35,360 nucleotides of DNA from Chloroflexota bacterium (GTDB lineage Bacteria; Chloroflexota; Anaerolineae; Aggregatilineales; J027), in the NCBI GenBank assembly GCA_003697365.1, contig RFGP01000204.1, positions 1 through 35,360 on the forward strand. The letters are read 5' to 3'. Below the pieces are notes generated by a model that worked only from the letters and a program-made list of their open reading frames with translations, was not told the origin of the DNA and searched no databases. The translations under genes and the position numbers were made by a program. Positions 8,905-16,062 of this stretch are shown here, one piece after another (the stretch's first letter is position 1; each line of letters begins with the position of its first letter).

Positions 8905-9678
8905 ATGTTAAAGCGTACCGTTATTGTTGTTCTCAGTGTTGTGATGTTGTTCTCTGCTGTCGGTGTTGTTGGAGCACAAGGTCCAGATGATGGTCGCCCT
9001 ATTAGTGATCGCTTCGGTAAAGCAGAGTTGATCTCTGGAGCACTACTTCGCGAAGCCGCCAATCAACTGGGTGTATCTGCCCGTGACCTCATTGCCAATG
9101 CTGAAGAAGGGCAAACTGTAAGTGAGATTATCACAGCAAATGGTGGTGATGTAGTTGCCATAAGCAATGCTGTAAAAGAACAATTAATCAGCCGTTTGGA
9201 TACTGCACTCGAAAACGAGCGCATCGATCAAGAACGATATGACGAAATGTTGGCAGGTCTAGATGAAGCTATTGCGCAAGGGCTCAACAATCCCGTTCCT
9301 CAACATGATCGTTCTGTAGGAGATCGTGAACGCCTACATCAAAACTTTAACCGTGAAGCGATAAGTATTGTTAGCGAAGCGCTAGGGTTAACGCCTGAAG
9401 AAATCCTCAGTCAATTACGTGAAGGCAAGACTGTTGGCGTGATTATCACTGAAAATGGTGGCGATGTTGATGCAATCACAGCTCAAATTGTCGCGAGCGT
9501 ATCTGAGCACATCAATGAAGCAGTAGCCAATGGTGAACTAGATGCAGAGCGTGCAGAAACACTCTTGAGCAATCTCGAAACACGAATTACCGAATGGCTG
9601 AATCGCACAGAGCGCCCAACACGAGATCGCAATGGAATTGGGGCAAATACAGATAGTAGCGAAGGTGTTCTCGAATAA
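8905..9678 (+). CDS. Secreted protein with two tandem helical repeats
   Basis: This is a 257-residue protein with a clear signal peptide (1-25, cleavage expected after V-G-A). The mature part is two copies of an about 80-residue helical unit: copy 1 near 48-128 and copy 2 near 152-233, 105 residues apart. Each has a helix with L-G-(V/L)-(S/T)-x-(R/E)-(D/E)-(L/I), then G-(Q/K)-T-V-x2-I-I-T-x-N-G-G-D-V-x-A-I (69-86 and 174-191), then a long helix ending in an amphipathic tail. Similar L-G-x-x-x-E-E-L, G-K-T-x-x-x-I units occur in secreted proteins of Chloroflexota, Actinobacteria and Firmicutes without a known function. A hydrophilic linker with H/D/R separates the copies. AGGA 9 bases upstream supports the start. 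No catalytic motif is seen, so a structural or binding role is inferred. Confidence 0.8.
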   Translation: MLKRTVIVVLSVVMLFSAVGVVGAQGPDDGRPISDRFGKAELISGALLREAANQLGVSARDLIANAEEGQTVSEIITANGGDVVAISNAVKEQLISRLDTALENERIDQERYDEMLAGLDEAIAQGLNNPVPQHDRSVGDRERLHQNFNREAISIVSEALGLTPEEILSQLREGKTVGVIITENGGDVDAITAQIVASVSEHINEAVANGELDAERAETLLSNLETRITEWLNRTERPTRDRNGIGANTDSSEGVLE

Positions 9679-9711
9679 TTCCATCCTAAACACATAATGC
9701 ACTCCCTACCT

Positions 9712-9736
9712 TAGCCCACTCAATGTGGGCTATTTC
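9712..9736. terminator. Intrinsic terminator shared by convergent genes
   Basis: A perfect 8-bp stem (TAGCCCAC / GTGGGCTA) with a 5-base loop is followed by TTTCT on the plus strand. It lies 33 bases after the stop of the secreted repeat protein and just ahead of the end of the minus-strand LysM gene. Confidence 0.72.
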
Positions 9737-9740
9737 TATA

Positions 9741-11294
9741 CTAGTAACTCAATTGGTTAATTGGATTTTCACGCCCTTGCTCCGCTTGGCGCACTTCACC
9801 TGTTTTCACATGTACCATCGTGCCTTGATACTCACCAGTCGTCAGGAAAACACGCCATTCTCCCATGATAAATGGTGGCACCTGTGCATCCTCAGGGCAG
9901 GATGTGCAGTCTGCTGGAATCCATTCTCCATTGTACCGACGAGAAATATGCAAATGGGTTGCATTTGAAATCCCCCCCTCACATGAAGGATGTCCCAATG
10001 CCTCTCCCCGATGCACACGCTTTCCTACAGGTACAACGCCTTGACTAGAAATATGCAAATAAACTATTGTCCAACCTGTATGCTCATTTCCATCCCCATC
10101 TAGATCAAGCACCACATATCCCTCTCCACTGCGAGCGATCACACCATCAGCAACCGCTGTCACAGCAAAAGGCGAGATATAACAATAACCTTGTTGAGCG
10201 ATCAGCTCATCAGGCGGTGCTGGAGGAGCAAAATCAACAGCCGCCCATGCGCTGCCACTGGCAAAACCGCCATGCGGCCCGCCTGTGTAATACCAAATTT
10301 CACCGGGAGCAAAAGGTAATGATAAAGTTGGCTGCTCAAGTTTAGACGGCACTAATGGTTCAACCGCGTTACGAAACGGGTCACCAAACAAACGCATATA
10401 GGTCAAATATAAGCCTTGTTCGCCAACATCATAAGCCCACTGTGTTTGTGATGTTATCTTGGCAAAGAAGTATTGAATGGCGACAGTACCTGCATTTAGA
10501 TCAGGGGCAAACACGAGTGTATTACCTTCAAGCGTCGTTGTTGCTGTTAAACCTCTATAACGCCAACCGTAGTAACCTTCATTTAAGAGATTAGCTACAG
10601 TTTGCACTTGTCGATATAATCCTTGTCGATTTGGGTCTAAATACCCCATAGGATACTGTAATAATTCTCCACTGGGTGCTAGCTCAGATAGCCACCCCCC
10701 TTTATATTCTAATATCGCCAATAAAATACGCGGGTTTACGCTATATTCAGTTGCCACTTCATCGATAATTTCAACCCCACTAAGTACTTGGCCATTAATG
10801 GATTCACTAAAAATCTGAAGAAAACCACCATGCGCTTTGACAAAAGCAGCAACATCAAAATCAGAGGCAGAAGGCCCATAAACTAACTCACTATCTGGAA
10901 TTATCTTGAAACTCGTACTTGGCTCTACTTGTACTGATGGTATTTGTAGCACTTGACCAACTTCAATTGTGTTTGGATCAGCAATATTGTTTAACGCAAT
11001 TAAAGCCTCTAAAGATACGGCAAAGCGTGCTGCGATAAGCGCTAGTGTATCACCGGGTTGAATAGTGTACGTGCCATCATCGCGTAATTCCATGTTATAG
11101 CGTATAGGATTTGGCGTTGGACGAATGGGAGTGAATGGTGGCAATGTTGGTGTCGCAATTATTGCATTCAAGGGTGGGGTTGCACTTACCTCAATTACGC
11201 GCTGAGAACTTGGTTTTGCACACGCTAATACAGCCACAAACAATGCCCACAAGACAACACTAATATTGATAAAAGGTCGTAACCTCATTTTCAT
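9741..11294 (-). CDS. LysM-domain lipoprotein with M23-type (LasA-like) peptidase domain
   Basis: This is a 517-residue exported peptidoglycan-directed protein. A lipobox V-L-A-C puts the lipid anchor on C25. After a Thr/Pro-rich linker comes one LysM domain (76-119, Y-T-I-Q-P-G-D-T-L to V-L-Q-I-P), which binds N-acetylglucosamine glycans. The C-terminal domain looks like an M23 metallopeptidase: G-G-P-H341 and D354 spaced 13 residues apart, as in the LasA branch rather than the usual H-x3-D, plus H414 and H447-L-H449. These could supply the zinc ligands and catalytic histidine of a peptide-bridge endopeptidase. The middle region (about 150-320) is unrecognised. The ATG overlaps the esterase stop by four bases (A-T-G-A), so it is the second gene of that unit. 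Confidence 0.85.
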   Translation of the reverse strand: MKMRLRPFINISVVLWALFVAVLACAKPSSQRVIEVSATPPLNAIIATPTLPPFTPIRPTPNPIRYNMELRDDGTYTIQPGDTLALIAARFAVSLEALIALNNIADPNTIEVGQVLQIPSVQVEPSTSFKIIPDSELVYGPSASDFDVAAFVKAHGGFLQIFSESINGQVLSGVEIIDEVATEYSVNPRILLAILEYKGGWLSELAPSGELLQYPMGYLDPNRQGLYRQVQTVANLLNEGYYGWRYRGLTATTTLEGNTLVFAPDLNAGTVAIQYFFAKITSQTQWAYDVGEQGLYLTYMRLFGDPFRNAVEPLVPSKLEQPTLSLPFAPGEIWYYTGGPHGGFASGSAWAAVDFAPPAPPDELIAQQGYCYISPFAVTAVADGVIARSGEGYVVLDLDGDGNEHTGWTIVYLHISSQGVVPVGKRVHRGEALGHPSCEGGISNATHLHISRRYNGEWIPADCTSCPEDAQVPPFIMGEWRVFLTTGEYQGTMVHVKTGEVRQAEQGRENPINQLSY

Positions 11295-12295
11295 CCCGCA
11301 ATCGCATTCGCTAATCTAGGCAGCATTACATCAAAGCGATAACTTGTTCCACCATGTCCGTCAGGAAATTCTTCATAATCATGCTCAACATTCAATTCAG
11401 CTAGCTTGCGATGAAAAATGCGAGCCCCTGTTTGTAAATGATATTCATCGAACTGCCCCACTTCCAAGAAAATTTTCTTCATTGAGCGCAAAGCCTCTTG
11501 ATTCTGGGGCAAATCTATCATACGCACAGGATCGAAAGTCAGCCAACGCGCCCACACCTCAGGCAATAGCGCCCCAGTTTCTAGATCAATTGGAGAATCA
11601 AAGCCTAAGGGATTATCAGGATTAGCTCCATAAATCATACACTGCATTACTGTATGAACCGCAGCCCAAAAATCAGCACGTTTAGGATGAATTGTAGGCA
11701 CTGCTTCAATGAAGGCTTCAAAACCTCCCCACTTTTCTAATTGCTGAGGAAGTTGTGCCAAAAGTGGCATTATGGAATATTCCCAATACATATCAGGTGC
11801 TCTAGCGCCGACAGCGCTAAAAATATCTGCTCTCGTCATAGCTAAAGTGATGGCACCATATCCCCCGCTACTATGGCCACACACAGCACGCCCATCGCGC
11901 TCTGCTATTGTACGATATTGCGCATCAACAGCAGGAATAATCTCATCAATCAGATAAGTGCGATAAGCACCAATGGGAGAGTCTAAATACTGTGATCCAC
12001 CTAAGCGCGTCCAACAATCAGGTAACACTACAATCGTTGGAGGCATGACACCATCAGAAATCAAGCGATCTAGGCGCTCTTGAATGCGCTCTTCCCACTG
12101 ATTCCATCCAGTATAGTAATAATTTGTGCGCCCATGACTAGCGAGCAAATATATGACCCCATAGCGTTTTTGTGACTGGTGTTCATATTCGTTAGGCAAA
12201 TACACAGCTACTTCACGAGTAGCGGGGTCGCTAAGACGATTACCTTGTAATGCTGCACTTGTAAGTGTAAAAAACTCGATCCGACCTTTTTTCAA
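11291..12295 (-). CDS. Esterase of the putative esterase D/antigen 85-like alpha/beta hydrolase family
   Basis: This is a 334-residue alpha/beta hydrolase. The nucleophile elbow is G-H-S-S-G-G-Y-G-A (about 138-146), with the second S as the likely nucleophile. The acid and base are probably the D in E-V-G-Q-F-D-E-Y and the H in D-G-H-G-G-T-S-Y-R near the C-terminus, the usual order. No signal peptide is visible, so it is probably cytosolic. Family members cleave small esters such as S-formylglutathione or siderophore and sugar esters; the substrate here is not predictable. The start appears to be a rare TTG (an AGGG ribosome binding site sits about 8 bases upstream), since no ATG precedes the conserved region. 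It is the first gene of a pair with the LysM lipoprotein. Confidence 0.83.
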   Translation of the reverse strand: MKKGRIEFFTLTSAALQGNRLSDPATREVAVYLPNEYEHQSQKRYGVIYLLASHGRTNYYYTGWNQWEERIQERLDRLISDGVMPPTIVVLPDCWTRLGGSQYLDSPIGAYRTYLIDEIIPAVDAQYRTIAERDGRAVCGHSSGGYGAITLAMTRADIFSAVGARAPDMYWEYSIMPLLAQLPQQLEKWGGFEAFIEAVPTIHPKRADFWAAVHTVMQCMIYGANPDNPLGFDSPIDLETGALLPEVWARWLTFDPVRMIDLPQNQEALRSMKKIFLEVGQFDEYHLQTGARIFHRKLAELNVEHDYEEFPDGHGGTSYRFDVMLPRLANAIAG

Positions 12296-12411
12296 AATGC
12301 TGCCCTATCTTATATTTTGCATATATCTATCCACTTTATAAATTCTAACCTTGTGCAGCTTAGCATTCAACCCTACGTAGACATTACATATGCCCATCAT
12401 CGAGTTTGGAC

Positions 12412-12440
12412 TTGTCAAGACTATCGCTTTAAGGTAATAT
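12412..12440 (+). promoter_or_regulatory. Sigma-70-type promoter of the rpsF operon
   Basis: A -35 box TTGTCA (12412-12417) and a -10 box TAATAT (12435-12440) are 17 bases apart. Transcription would begin near 12447, giving a leader of about 78 bases before rpsF. Confidence 0.7.
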
Positions 12441-12476
12441 GTTGCCGCTTTTGTACAGAATAATTTATCCTGAAAA

Positions 12477-12520
12477 CTTTCCGCCTGAATTTGACAGTCA
12501 GGCAAACCCGTGGGAAGGAG
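12477..12520 (+). promoter_or_regulatory. Leader hairpin of the rpsF operon, probable S6:S18 autoregulatory RNA
   Basis: The leader folds into an outer 6-bp stem (CTTTCC 12477-12482 with GGGAAG 12512-12517, one G-U) stacked directly on an inner 6-bp stem (GCCTGA 12483-12488 with TCAGGC 12498-12503). All unpaired bases are on the 3' side: a bulge AAACCCGT (12504-12511). The outer stem takes in the first half of the AAGGAG ribosome binding site (12515-12520). A bulged stem with an exposed C-C-G on one side, upstream of rpsF, is as I recall the published S6:S18 binding motif, by which the two ribosomal proteins repress their own operon. The fold is seen in the sequence; the regulation is inferred from the family. 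Confidence 0.7.
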
Positions 12521-12524
12521 ATAT

Positions 12525-12815
12525 ATGACCCGCAATTACGAAATCACCTACATTATGCCTGTAAACCTTCATGATGAAGAGCAAAAGGCAACCGAAGCTC
12601 GTGTTATTGAGTGGATCACCTCTGCTGGTGGCACTATCAAAACCTCAAGTCACTGGGGCCGTCGTCGGCTAGCCTATCCAATTGGTACAAACCGCGAAGG
12701 ATATTATGTCTTTTTGCAAGCCGAAATGCCGCCCTCTGCACTCAAAGATTTTGAGCGCCGTATGCAAATTGATACGAACATTATTCGCCATCTCGTTGTA
12801 CGTATTGATGAATAA
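12525..12815 (+). CDS. rpsF: 30S ribosomal protein S6
   Basis: This is S6 of the 30S subunit platform, where it pairs with S18. The 96-residue length and the sequence (N-Y-E-I-T-Y-I-M-P at the start, then H-W-G-R-R-R-L-A-Y-P-I and G-Y-Y-V-F-L-Q-A in the middle) are typical. AAGGAG at 12515-12520 decides the ATG at 12525; a GTG in frame at 12510 would place the ribosome binding site inside the gene and add five residues foreign to S6. It is the first gene of rpsF-ssb-rpsR and has its own promoter and a folded leader. Confidence 0.97.
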   Translation: MTRNYEITYIMPVNLHDEEQKATEARVIEWITSAGGTIKTSSHWGRRRLAYPIGTNREGYYVFLQAEMPPSALKDFERRMQIDTNIIRHLVVRIDE

Positions 12816-12874
12816 CAATGACGCAAGTTCCCCACTCTCTGCAATTATTTAGTGAAGTGGTGTAATTCAACCTT

Positions 12875-13273
12875 ATGGGACGCGGATTAAACAAAGTAAT
12901 GATCATTGGTAACTTAGGACGCGATCCAGAATTACGTTATACGCCAAGTGGTCGTCCTGTTGCCAGCTTCAACGTTGCAACAACGCGAACATGGGTAACG
13001 TTAGATGGTGAACGCCGCGAAGAAACTGAATGGTTTAATATCGTAGCGTGGGGGCCTCTTGCTGAAATTTGTAGCCAACATTTAACTAAAGGTCAACAAG
13101 TGTATATTGAGGGTCGCTTGCAAACTCGTGGTTGGGAAGATGAAGCTGGCCGCCGCCATTATCGAACAGAGGTGGTAGCGCAAGAAATGATCATCTTAGG
13201 TGACCGTCAAAGTTCGCATTTTGCACAACCATCACATTATGATGATGATGGGAACGATGACCTTATATTTTAA
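12875..13273 (+). CDS. ssb: Single-stranded DNA-binding protein
   Basis: This is a 132-residue SSB that coats single-stranded DNA in replication and repair and recruits partners through its acidic tip. The OB-fold runs from about residue 5 to 112 (K-V-M-I-I-G-N-L-G-R-D-P-E-L-R-Y-T-P-S-G near the start, then E-W-F-N-I-V-A-W-G). The C-terminal tail is short and ends D-D-D-G-N-D-D-L-I-F, a close variant of the usual D-D-D-I-P-F tip with the terminal F kept. The linker between OB-fold and tip is short (about 15 residues) compared with 40 or more in E. coli. No strong ribosome binding site precedes the ATG. Its place between rpsF and rpsR is the common bacterial order. Confidence 0.97.
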   Translation: MGRGLNKVMIIGNLGRDPELRYTPSGRPVASFNVATTRTWVTLDGERREETEWFNIVAWGPLAEICSQHLTKGQQVYIEGRLQTRGWEDEAGRRHYRTEVVAQEMIILGDRQSSHFAQPSHYDDDGNDDLIF

Positions 13274-13313
13274 CTTGTCATAAACTCATAGCATGAGAAG
13301 GATATACAATACT

Positions 13314-13715
13314 ATGAACAAAAAAAATACCCATGACATCGATGAACTCGATGATGAAGAATTAGAAGACCTCGACGACGAAGAACTTGAAGATGTTGAA
13401 GATGAAGAGCTCGACGATGAAGAAGAAGTCACGAGTTCAAAACCAACAAGTTCGCGGTTTAGTCGACGATCCGGATCAGTAGCACGTGGTCGACGACGTA
13501 AGCGTGGCTGCCCATTTAAAGTAGATGGCAAGTGTGTTATTGACTATAAAGACGTAGAAACCTTGCAAATGTATATCACAGATACAGGTAAAATTCGCCC
13601 TCGTCGTCAGACAGGTGCTTGCTCCAAGTGTCAACGTCAATTAGCTCGCGCCATCAAACGCGCCCGCTATCTAGCCTTATTGCCCTATGTACCTGAGCAT
13701 ATCCGCCAAAAGTAA
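13314..13715 (+). CDS. rpsR: 30S ribosomal protein S18 with acidic N-terminal extension
   Basis: The C-terminal part (about 62-133) is a normal S18: R-R-R-K-R-G-C, Y-K-D-V, L-x3[14 protein letters not shown] and the helix with [11 protein letters not shown]. Four cysteines (C66, C74, C103, C106) suggest a zinc-binding (C+) S18. In front is an unusual tail: of residues 8-38, 24 are D or E, the rest only I, L or V, in repeats of the form D-D-E-E-L-E-D, followed by a basic Ser/Arg linker. The total of 133 residues compares with 70-80 for most S18. GAGAAGGA 11 bases upstream supports the ATG at 13314; the in-frame ATG at 13293 would bury that site. The frame is intact, so the tail is translated. 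Confidence 0.95.
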   Translation: MNKKNTHDIDELDDEELEDLDDEELEDVEDEELDDEEEVTSSKPTSSRFSRRSGSVARGRRRKRGCPFKVDGKCVIDYKDVETLQMYITDTGKIRPRRQTGACSKCQRQLARAIKRARYLALLPYVPEHIRQK

Positions 13716-13736
13716 CCATCAGGGAGAGACTTTCGG

Positions 13737-15179
13737 ATGTCGAAACGAGATACACGTGGGCGGCCACAAAAGCAGCGCACGCTGAGTAATCGCCCAATCT
13801 CACGAGCAGAGCAAGACTATCAACGCCAACGTCTTGTGCTGCTTATAGCTGGTGGTGTCACTGTCTTTATCGTTATATTATTGGTACTCGCCATCGTAAA
13901 TGAAACGGTGGTAGTACCAAGCCAAGCCATATCAGAAGTAAACGGTGTAGAAATCAAAACTCGCGACTTCCAAGAGCGCGTTAAAGCCGAGCGGTGGATC
14001 ACTATAGATGGTCTACGCCAATATTACGAAGAGACAGGCGACTATGACACTGTCGCTAATCAAATAGCATTATTAGACAGAGACCCGCTTAATATTGGCG
14101 CAAGAGTCTTAGATGATATGGAGCTTCAAATTCTGCTTGAAGCTGAGGCAAAAGCACGCAGCATTGAAGTTGATGAAGCTGCTATTCAAGCTCAAGTAGA
14201 CGAGTTCATATCAAATTTCACAGGGGTTAGCACAACGCCAACGCCAACTACAGAGCCCACAGCCGAGCCTTCGGCGACATGGACACCCATTCTGTTGGCA
14301 ACTGCAACCTTAACTCCATCTATAACGCCAACGGAAACAGTGACTCCACTGCCCCCCGTTGAAGGCTGTCAAGACCCGAATGACTGCCCAACAGTGACTC
14401 CGCTTCCAACAGCAACCGCTTCCAATACGCCAACTGAAACTCCAACAGCAACTCCAACGGATACTCCAATTAGTCCAGAGGATGCTGCAGCCACTCAAGA
14501 GCGTTTTGAGGCGCGGCTCTATAATACTGCTGATGAAGAAGCTAATATTGACCGTGATGTTTTAAGAGATATTTTCTATTTACAAGCTCTACGAGATGCC
14601 CTAAAAGAAGCCGTTACAAACGAACAAATTGAAAATGGCGAACTACTAGATACCCGTGTAAAAGCTACAACACGACACATCTTGATTAGCGTTCCACAAG
14701 AATTGCAACGTGGATACAGTGAATCATTGTGCGAATCTGAGGATTGGCAACCTTACGCTGAAAAAGCGCAACAAGTTTTAGATTTACTCAATAGCGGGGA
14801 ACCATTTGCAGCTGTTGCTTTTGCAATGTCTGATGACAGCGGATCAGCGGTCAATGGTGGTATGCTTGGTGAAACCACTGATGCTGACAATGCATATGTT
14901 GAGCCATTTGCTAAAGCAGTACGCAATAGCGTTGTTGGCGAATATGTAGGGCCTGTATGTTCACAATTTGGCTTCCACATCATTCAAGTGCTCTCACGCG
15001 AGATCACACCTATACCCGAAGCAGAACTAGAAAGTATACGTGAAAACGCCTATCGAGAATGGGAACTTGATTTGACCATTGGTGCAGACATACAACGTCG
15101 TACAGGATGGGAAGATCGCGTCCCAGAAACGCCAAAAGCTGAAGACATCTTGCGTGACATTATCGACGAGAACGAATAA
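13737..15179 (+). CDS. Membrane-anchored PpiC-type peptidyl-prolyl isomerase (SurA/PrsA-like foldase)
   Basis: This is a 480-residue protein with a basic cytosolic start, one membrane helix (33-55) and a large outer part. A SurA/PrsA-like N-terminal helical region (about 60-165) is split from its continuation (about 248-305) by an 80-residue Thr/Pro-rich linker that holds two cysteines (C211, C217). The parvulin domain is at about 309-422 (T-R-H-I-L-I-S-V, G-M-L-G-E-T, G-P-V-C-S-Q-F-G-F-H-I-I-Q-V). Such proteins turn X-Pro bonds and help exported proteins fold outside the membrane. It lies 21 bases behind rpsR with a GGGAGAG ribosome binding site and ends at a strong terminator, so it is the last gene of the rpsF operon. 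Confidence 0.87.
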   Translation: MSKRDTRGRPQKQRTLSNRPISRAEQDYQRQRLVLLIAGGVTVFIVILLVLAIVNETVVVPSQAISEVNGVEIKTRDFQERVKAERWITIDGLRQYYEETGDYDTVANQIALLDRDPLNIGARVLDDMELQILLEAEAKARSIEVDEAAIQAQVDEFISNFTGVSTTPTPTTEPTAEPSATWTPILLATATLTPSITPTETVTPLPPVEGCQDPNDCPTVTPLPTATASNTPTETPTATPTDTPISPEDAAATQERFEARLYNTADEEANIDRDVLRDIFYLQALRDALKEAVTNEQIENGELLDTRVKATTRHILISVPQELQRGYSESLCESEDWQPYAEKAQQVLDLLNSGEPFAAVAFAMSDDSGSAVNGGMLGETTDADNAYVEPFAKAVRNSVVGEYVGPVCSQFGFHIIQVLSREITPIPEAELESIRENAYREWELDLTIGADIQRRTGWEDRVPETPKAEDILRDIIDENE

Positions 15180-15200
15180 AAGCATGTTATCACGATGCTT

Positions 15201-15233
15201 AAAAAACACTCAACCTATGTTGGGTGTTTTTTT
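15201..15233 (+). terminator. Intrinsic terminator of the rpsF-ssb-rpsR-PPIase operon
   Basis: The stem CACTCAAC / GTTGGGTG (one G-U) has a 4-base loop, flanked by A-run and T-run (TTTTTTT). It starts 22 bases after the stop of the foldase gene. A smaller hairpin, AGCAT / ATGCT at 15181-15199, lies just before it. Confidence 0.85.
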
Positions 15234-15252
15234 ATGCGACTCTCATTGTTTC

Positions 15253-15279
15253 TTGTATCATACTGCAGCAATTTATAAT
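15253..15279 (+). promoter_or_regulatory. Probable promoter of the aquaporin gene
   Basis: A perfect -10 box TATAAT (15274-15279) has a weaker -35 candidate TTGTAT (15253-15258) at 15 bases. It sits just behind the preceding terminator and 54 bases ahead of the aquaporin ATG. Confidence 0.5.
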
Positions 15280-15332
15280 TTTTTCACAGTTCTCTTTTAA
15301 ATAACTAACAATGCTAAAAGGAGATTTTTTAC

Positions 15333-16049
15333 ATGACACCCCAACTTACACGTGAAGCAACTGCAGAATTTATTGGTACATTTATGCTCGTATTTGTAGG
15401 TGCTGGCGCAGTAGCCGCAACAAGCGTATTTCAACCCAATGTAGTTGTCATAGCAGCCGCTTTTGCACATGCTCTAATTCTTGCCTCAATTATCAGTACA
15501 TATGGCCATATCTCCGGTGCTCATGTTAACCCAGCTGTTACATTAGGACTTTTAATTGGTGGGAAAATTGAGCTCAATAAAGCTCTTATCTACATGGTGG
15601 CACAAATTATCGGCGGCATCTTAGCAGCGCTCGTACTACGTATTGTTCTCACTGATGTGGGCAATGCCATTCAAACTCTAGGACAAACTGCCCCCAATGA
15701 GGGCATTAATGAATTAGATATTTTTGTTATCGAAGCAATACTAACGTTTTTCTTGGTCAGTGCTGTATACCAGAATGCAGTTTATGGAAGAGGTGGCAAT
15801 CTTGCGGCGTTGTATATCCCCTTTACATTAGCAGCTTGTATCCTCATAGGTGGTACACTGACAGGGGCATCACTGAATCCTGCGCGCACGCTGGGGCCTG
15901 CTCTATTAGCCGAAGACGTTCAGGATTTTGGAGAAGTTTTAGTATATCTCGCTGCGATCTTTACGGGTGGTGCCTTAGCTGGTATTGTACATACTGATGA
16001 TGCTTTTGTTTCAGAGGAAACTTTACCAGCCGCCAAGAAAAAGAAATAA
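15333..16049 (+). CDS. Aquaporin (MIP family) with TIP-like selectivity filter
   Basis: This is a 238-residue channel with six membrane helices and the two half-helix NPA motifs of the MIP family: H-V-N-P-A-V-T (NPA 66-68) and S-L-N-P-A-R-T (NPA 182-184). Counting from these motifs without gaps against E. coli AqpZ, the aromatic/arginine filter is H46, I170, A179 and R185. That combination is found in plant tonoplast intrinsic proteins and differs from the F/H/T/R of AqpZ and the W/G/F/R of GlpF. It therefore probably conducts water and perhaps ammonia or urea rather than glycerol. AAAGGAG 11 bases upstream supports the start. The C-terminus ends in a short basic K-K-K-K tail. The next gene begins 13 bases downstream. 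Confidence 0.93.
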   Translation: MTPQLTREATAEFIGTFMLVFVGAGAVAATSVFQPNVVVIAAAFAHALILASIISTYGHISGAHVNPAVTLGLLIGGKIELNKALIYMVAQIIGGILAALVLRIVLTDVGNAIQTLGQTAPNEGINELDIFVIEAILTFFLVSAVYQNAVYGRGGNLAALYIPFTLAACILIGGTLTGASLNPARTLGPALLAEDVQDFGEVLVYLAAIFTGGALAGIVHTDDAFVSEETLPAAKKKK

Positions 16050-16062
16050 GAAACTCGTAACA

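Noticed and set aside
10240-10265. Apparent loss of the first zinc histidine in the M23 domain
   Set aside because: The histidine in G-G-P-H is 13 residues ahead of the aspartate, which is the LasA-type spacing, so the site looks complete rather than broken.
12510-12524. GTG start that would lengthen rpsF by five residues
   Set aside because: It would place the AAGGAG ribosome binding site inside the coding region; the ATG at 12525 is well spaced from that site and fits S6 length.
12305-12535. Minus-strand 76-codon frame upstream of rpsF
   Set aside because: It begins with TTG inside rpsF and runs across the rpsF promoter and leader; no conserved motif is visible.
13286-13531. Minus-strand open frame rich in serine, opposite rpsR
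   Set aside because: It is the complement of the acidic D/E repeat codons of rpsR; there is no ribosome binding site and no family resemblance.
14220-14480. Repeats of ACTCCAAC-type sequence that might be a tandem DNA repeat or CRISPR-like array
   Set aside because: They encode the Thr/Pro-rich linker of the PPIase; spacing is irregular, there are no unique spacers, and the repeats follow codon triplets.
15985-16062. N-terminal extension of the ketopantoate-reductase-like gene
   Set aside because: It overlaps the aquaporin gene and adds 26 residues ahead of the dinucleotide-binding strand, where family members begin.
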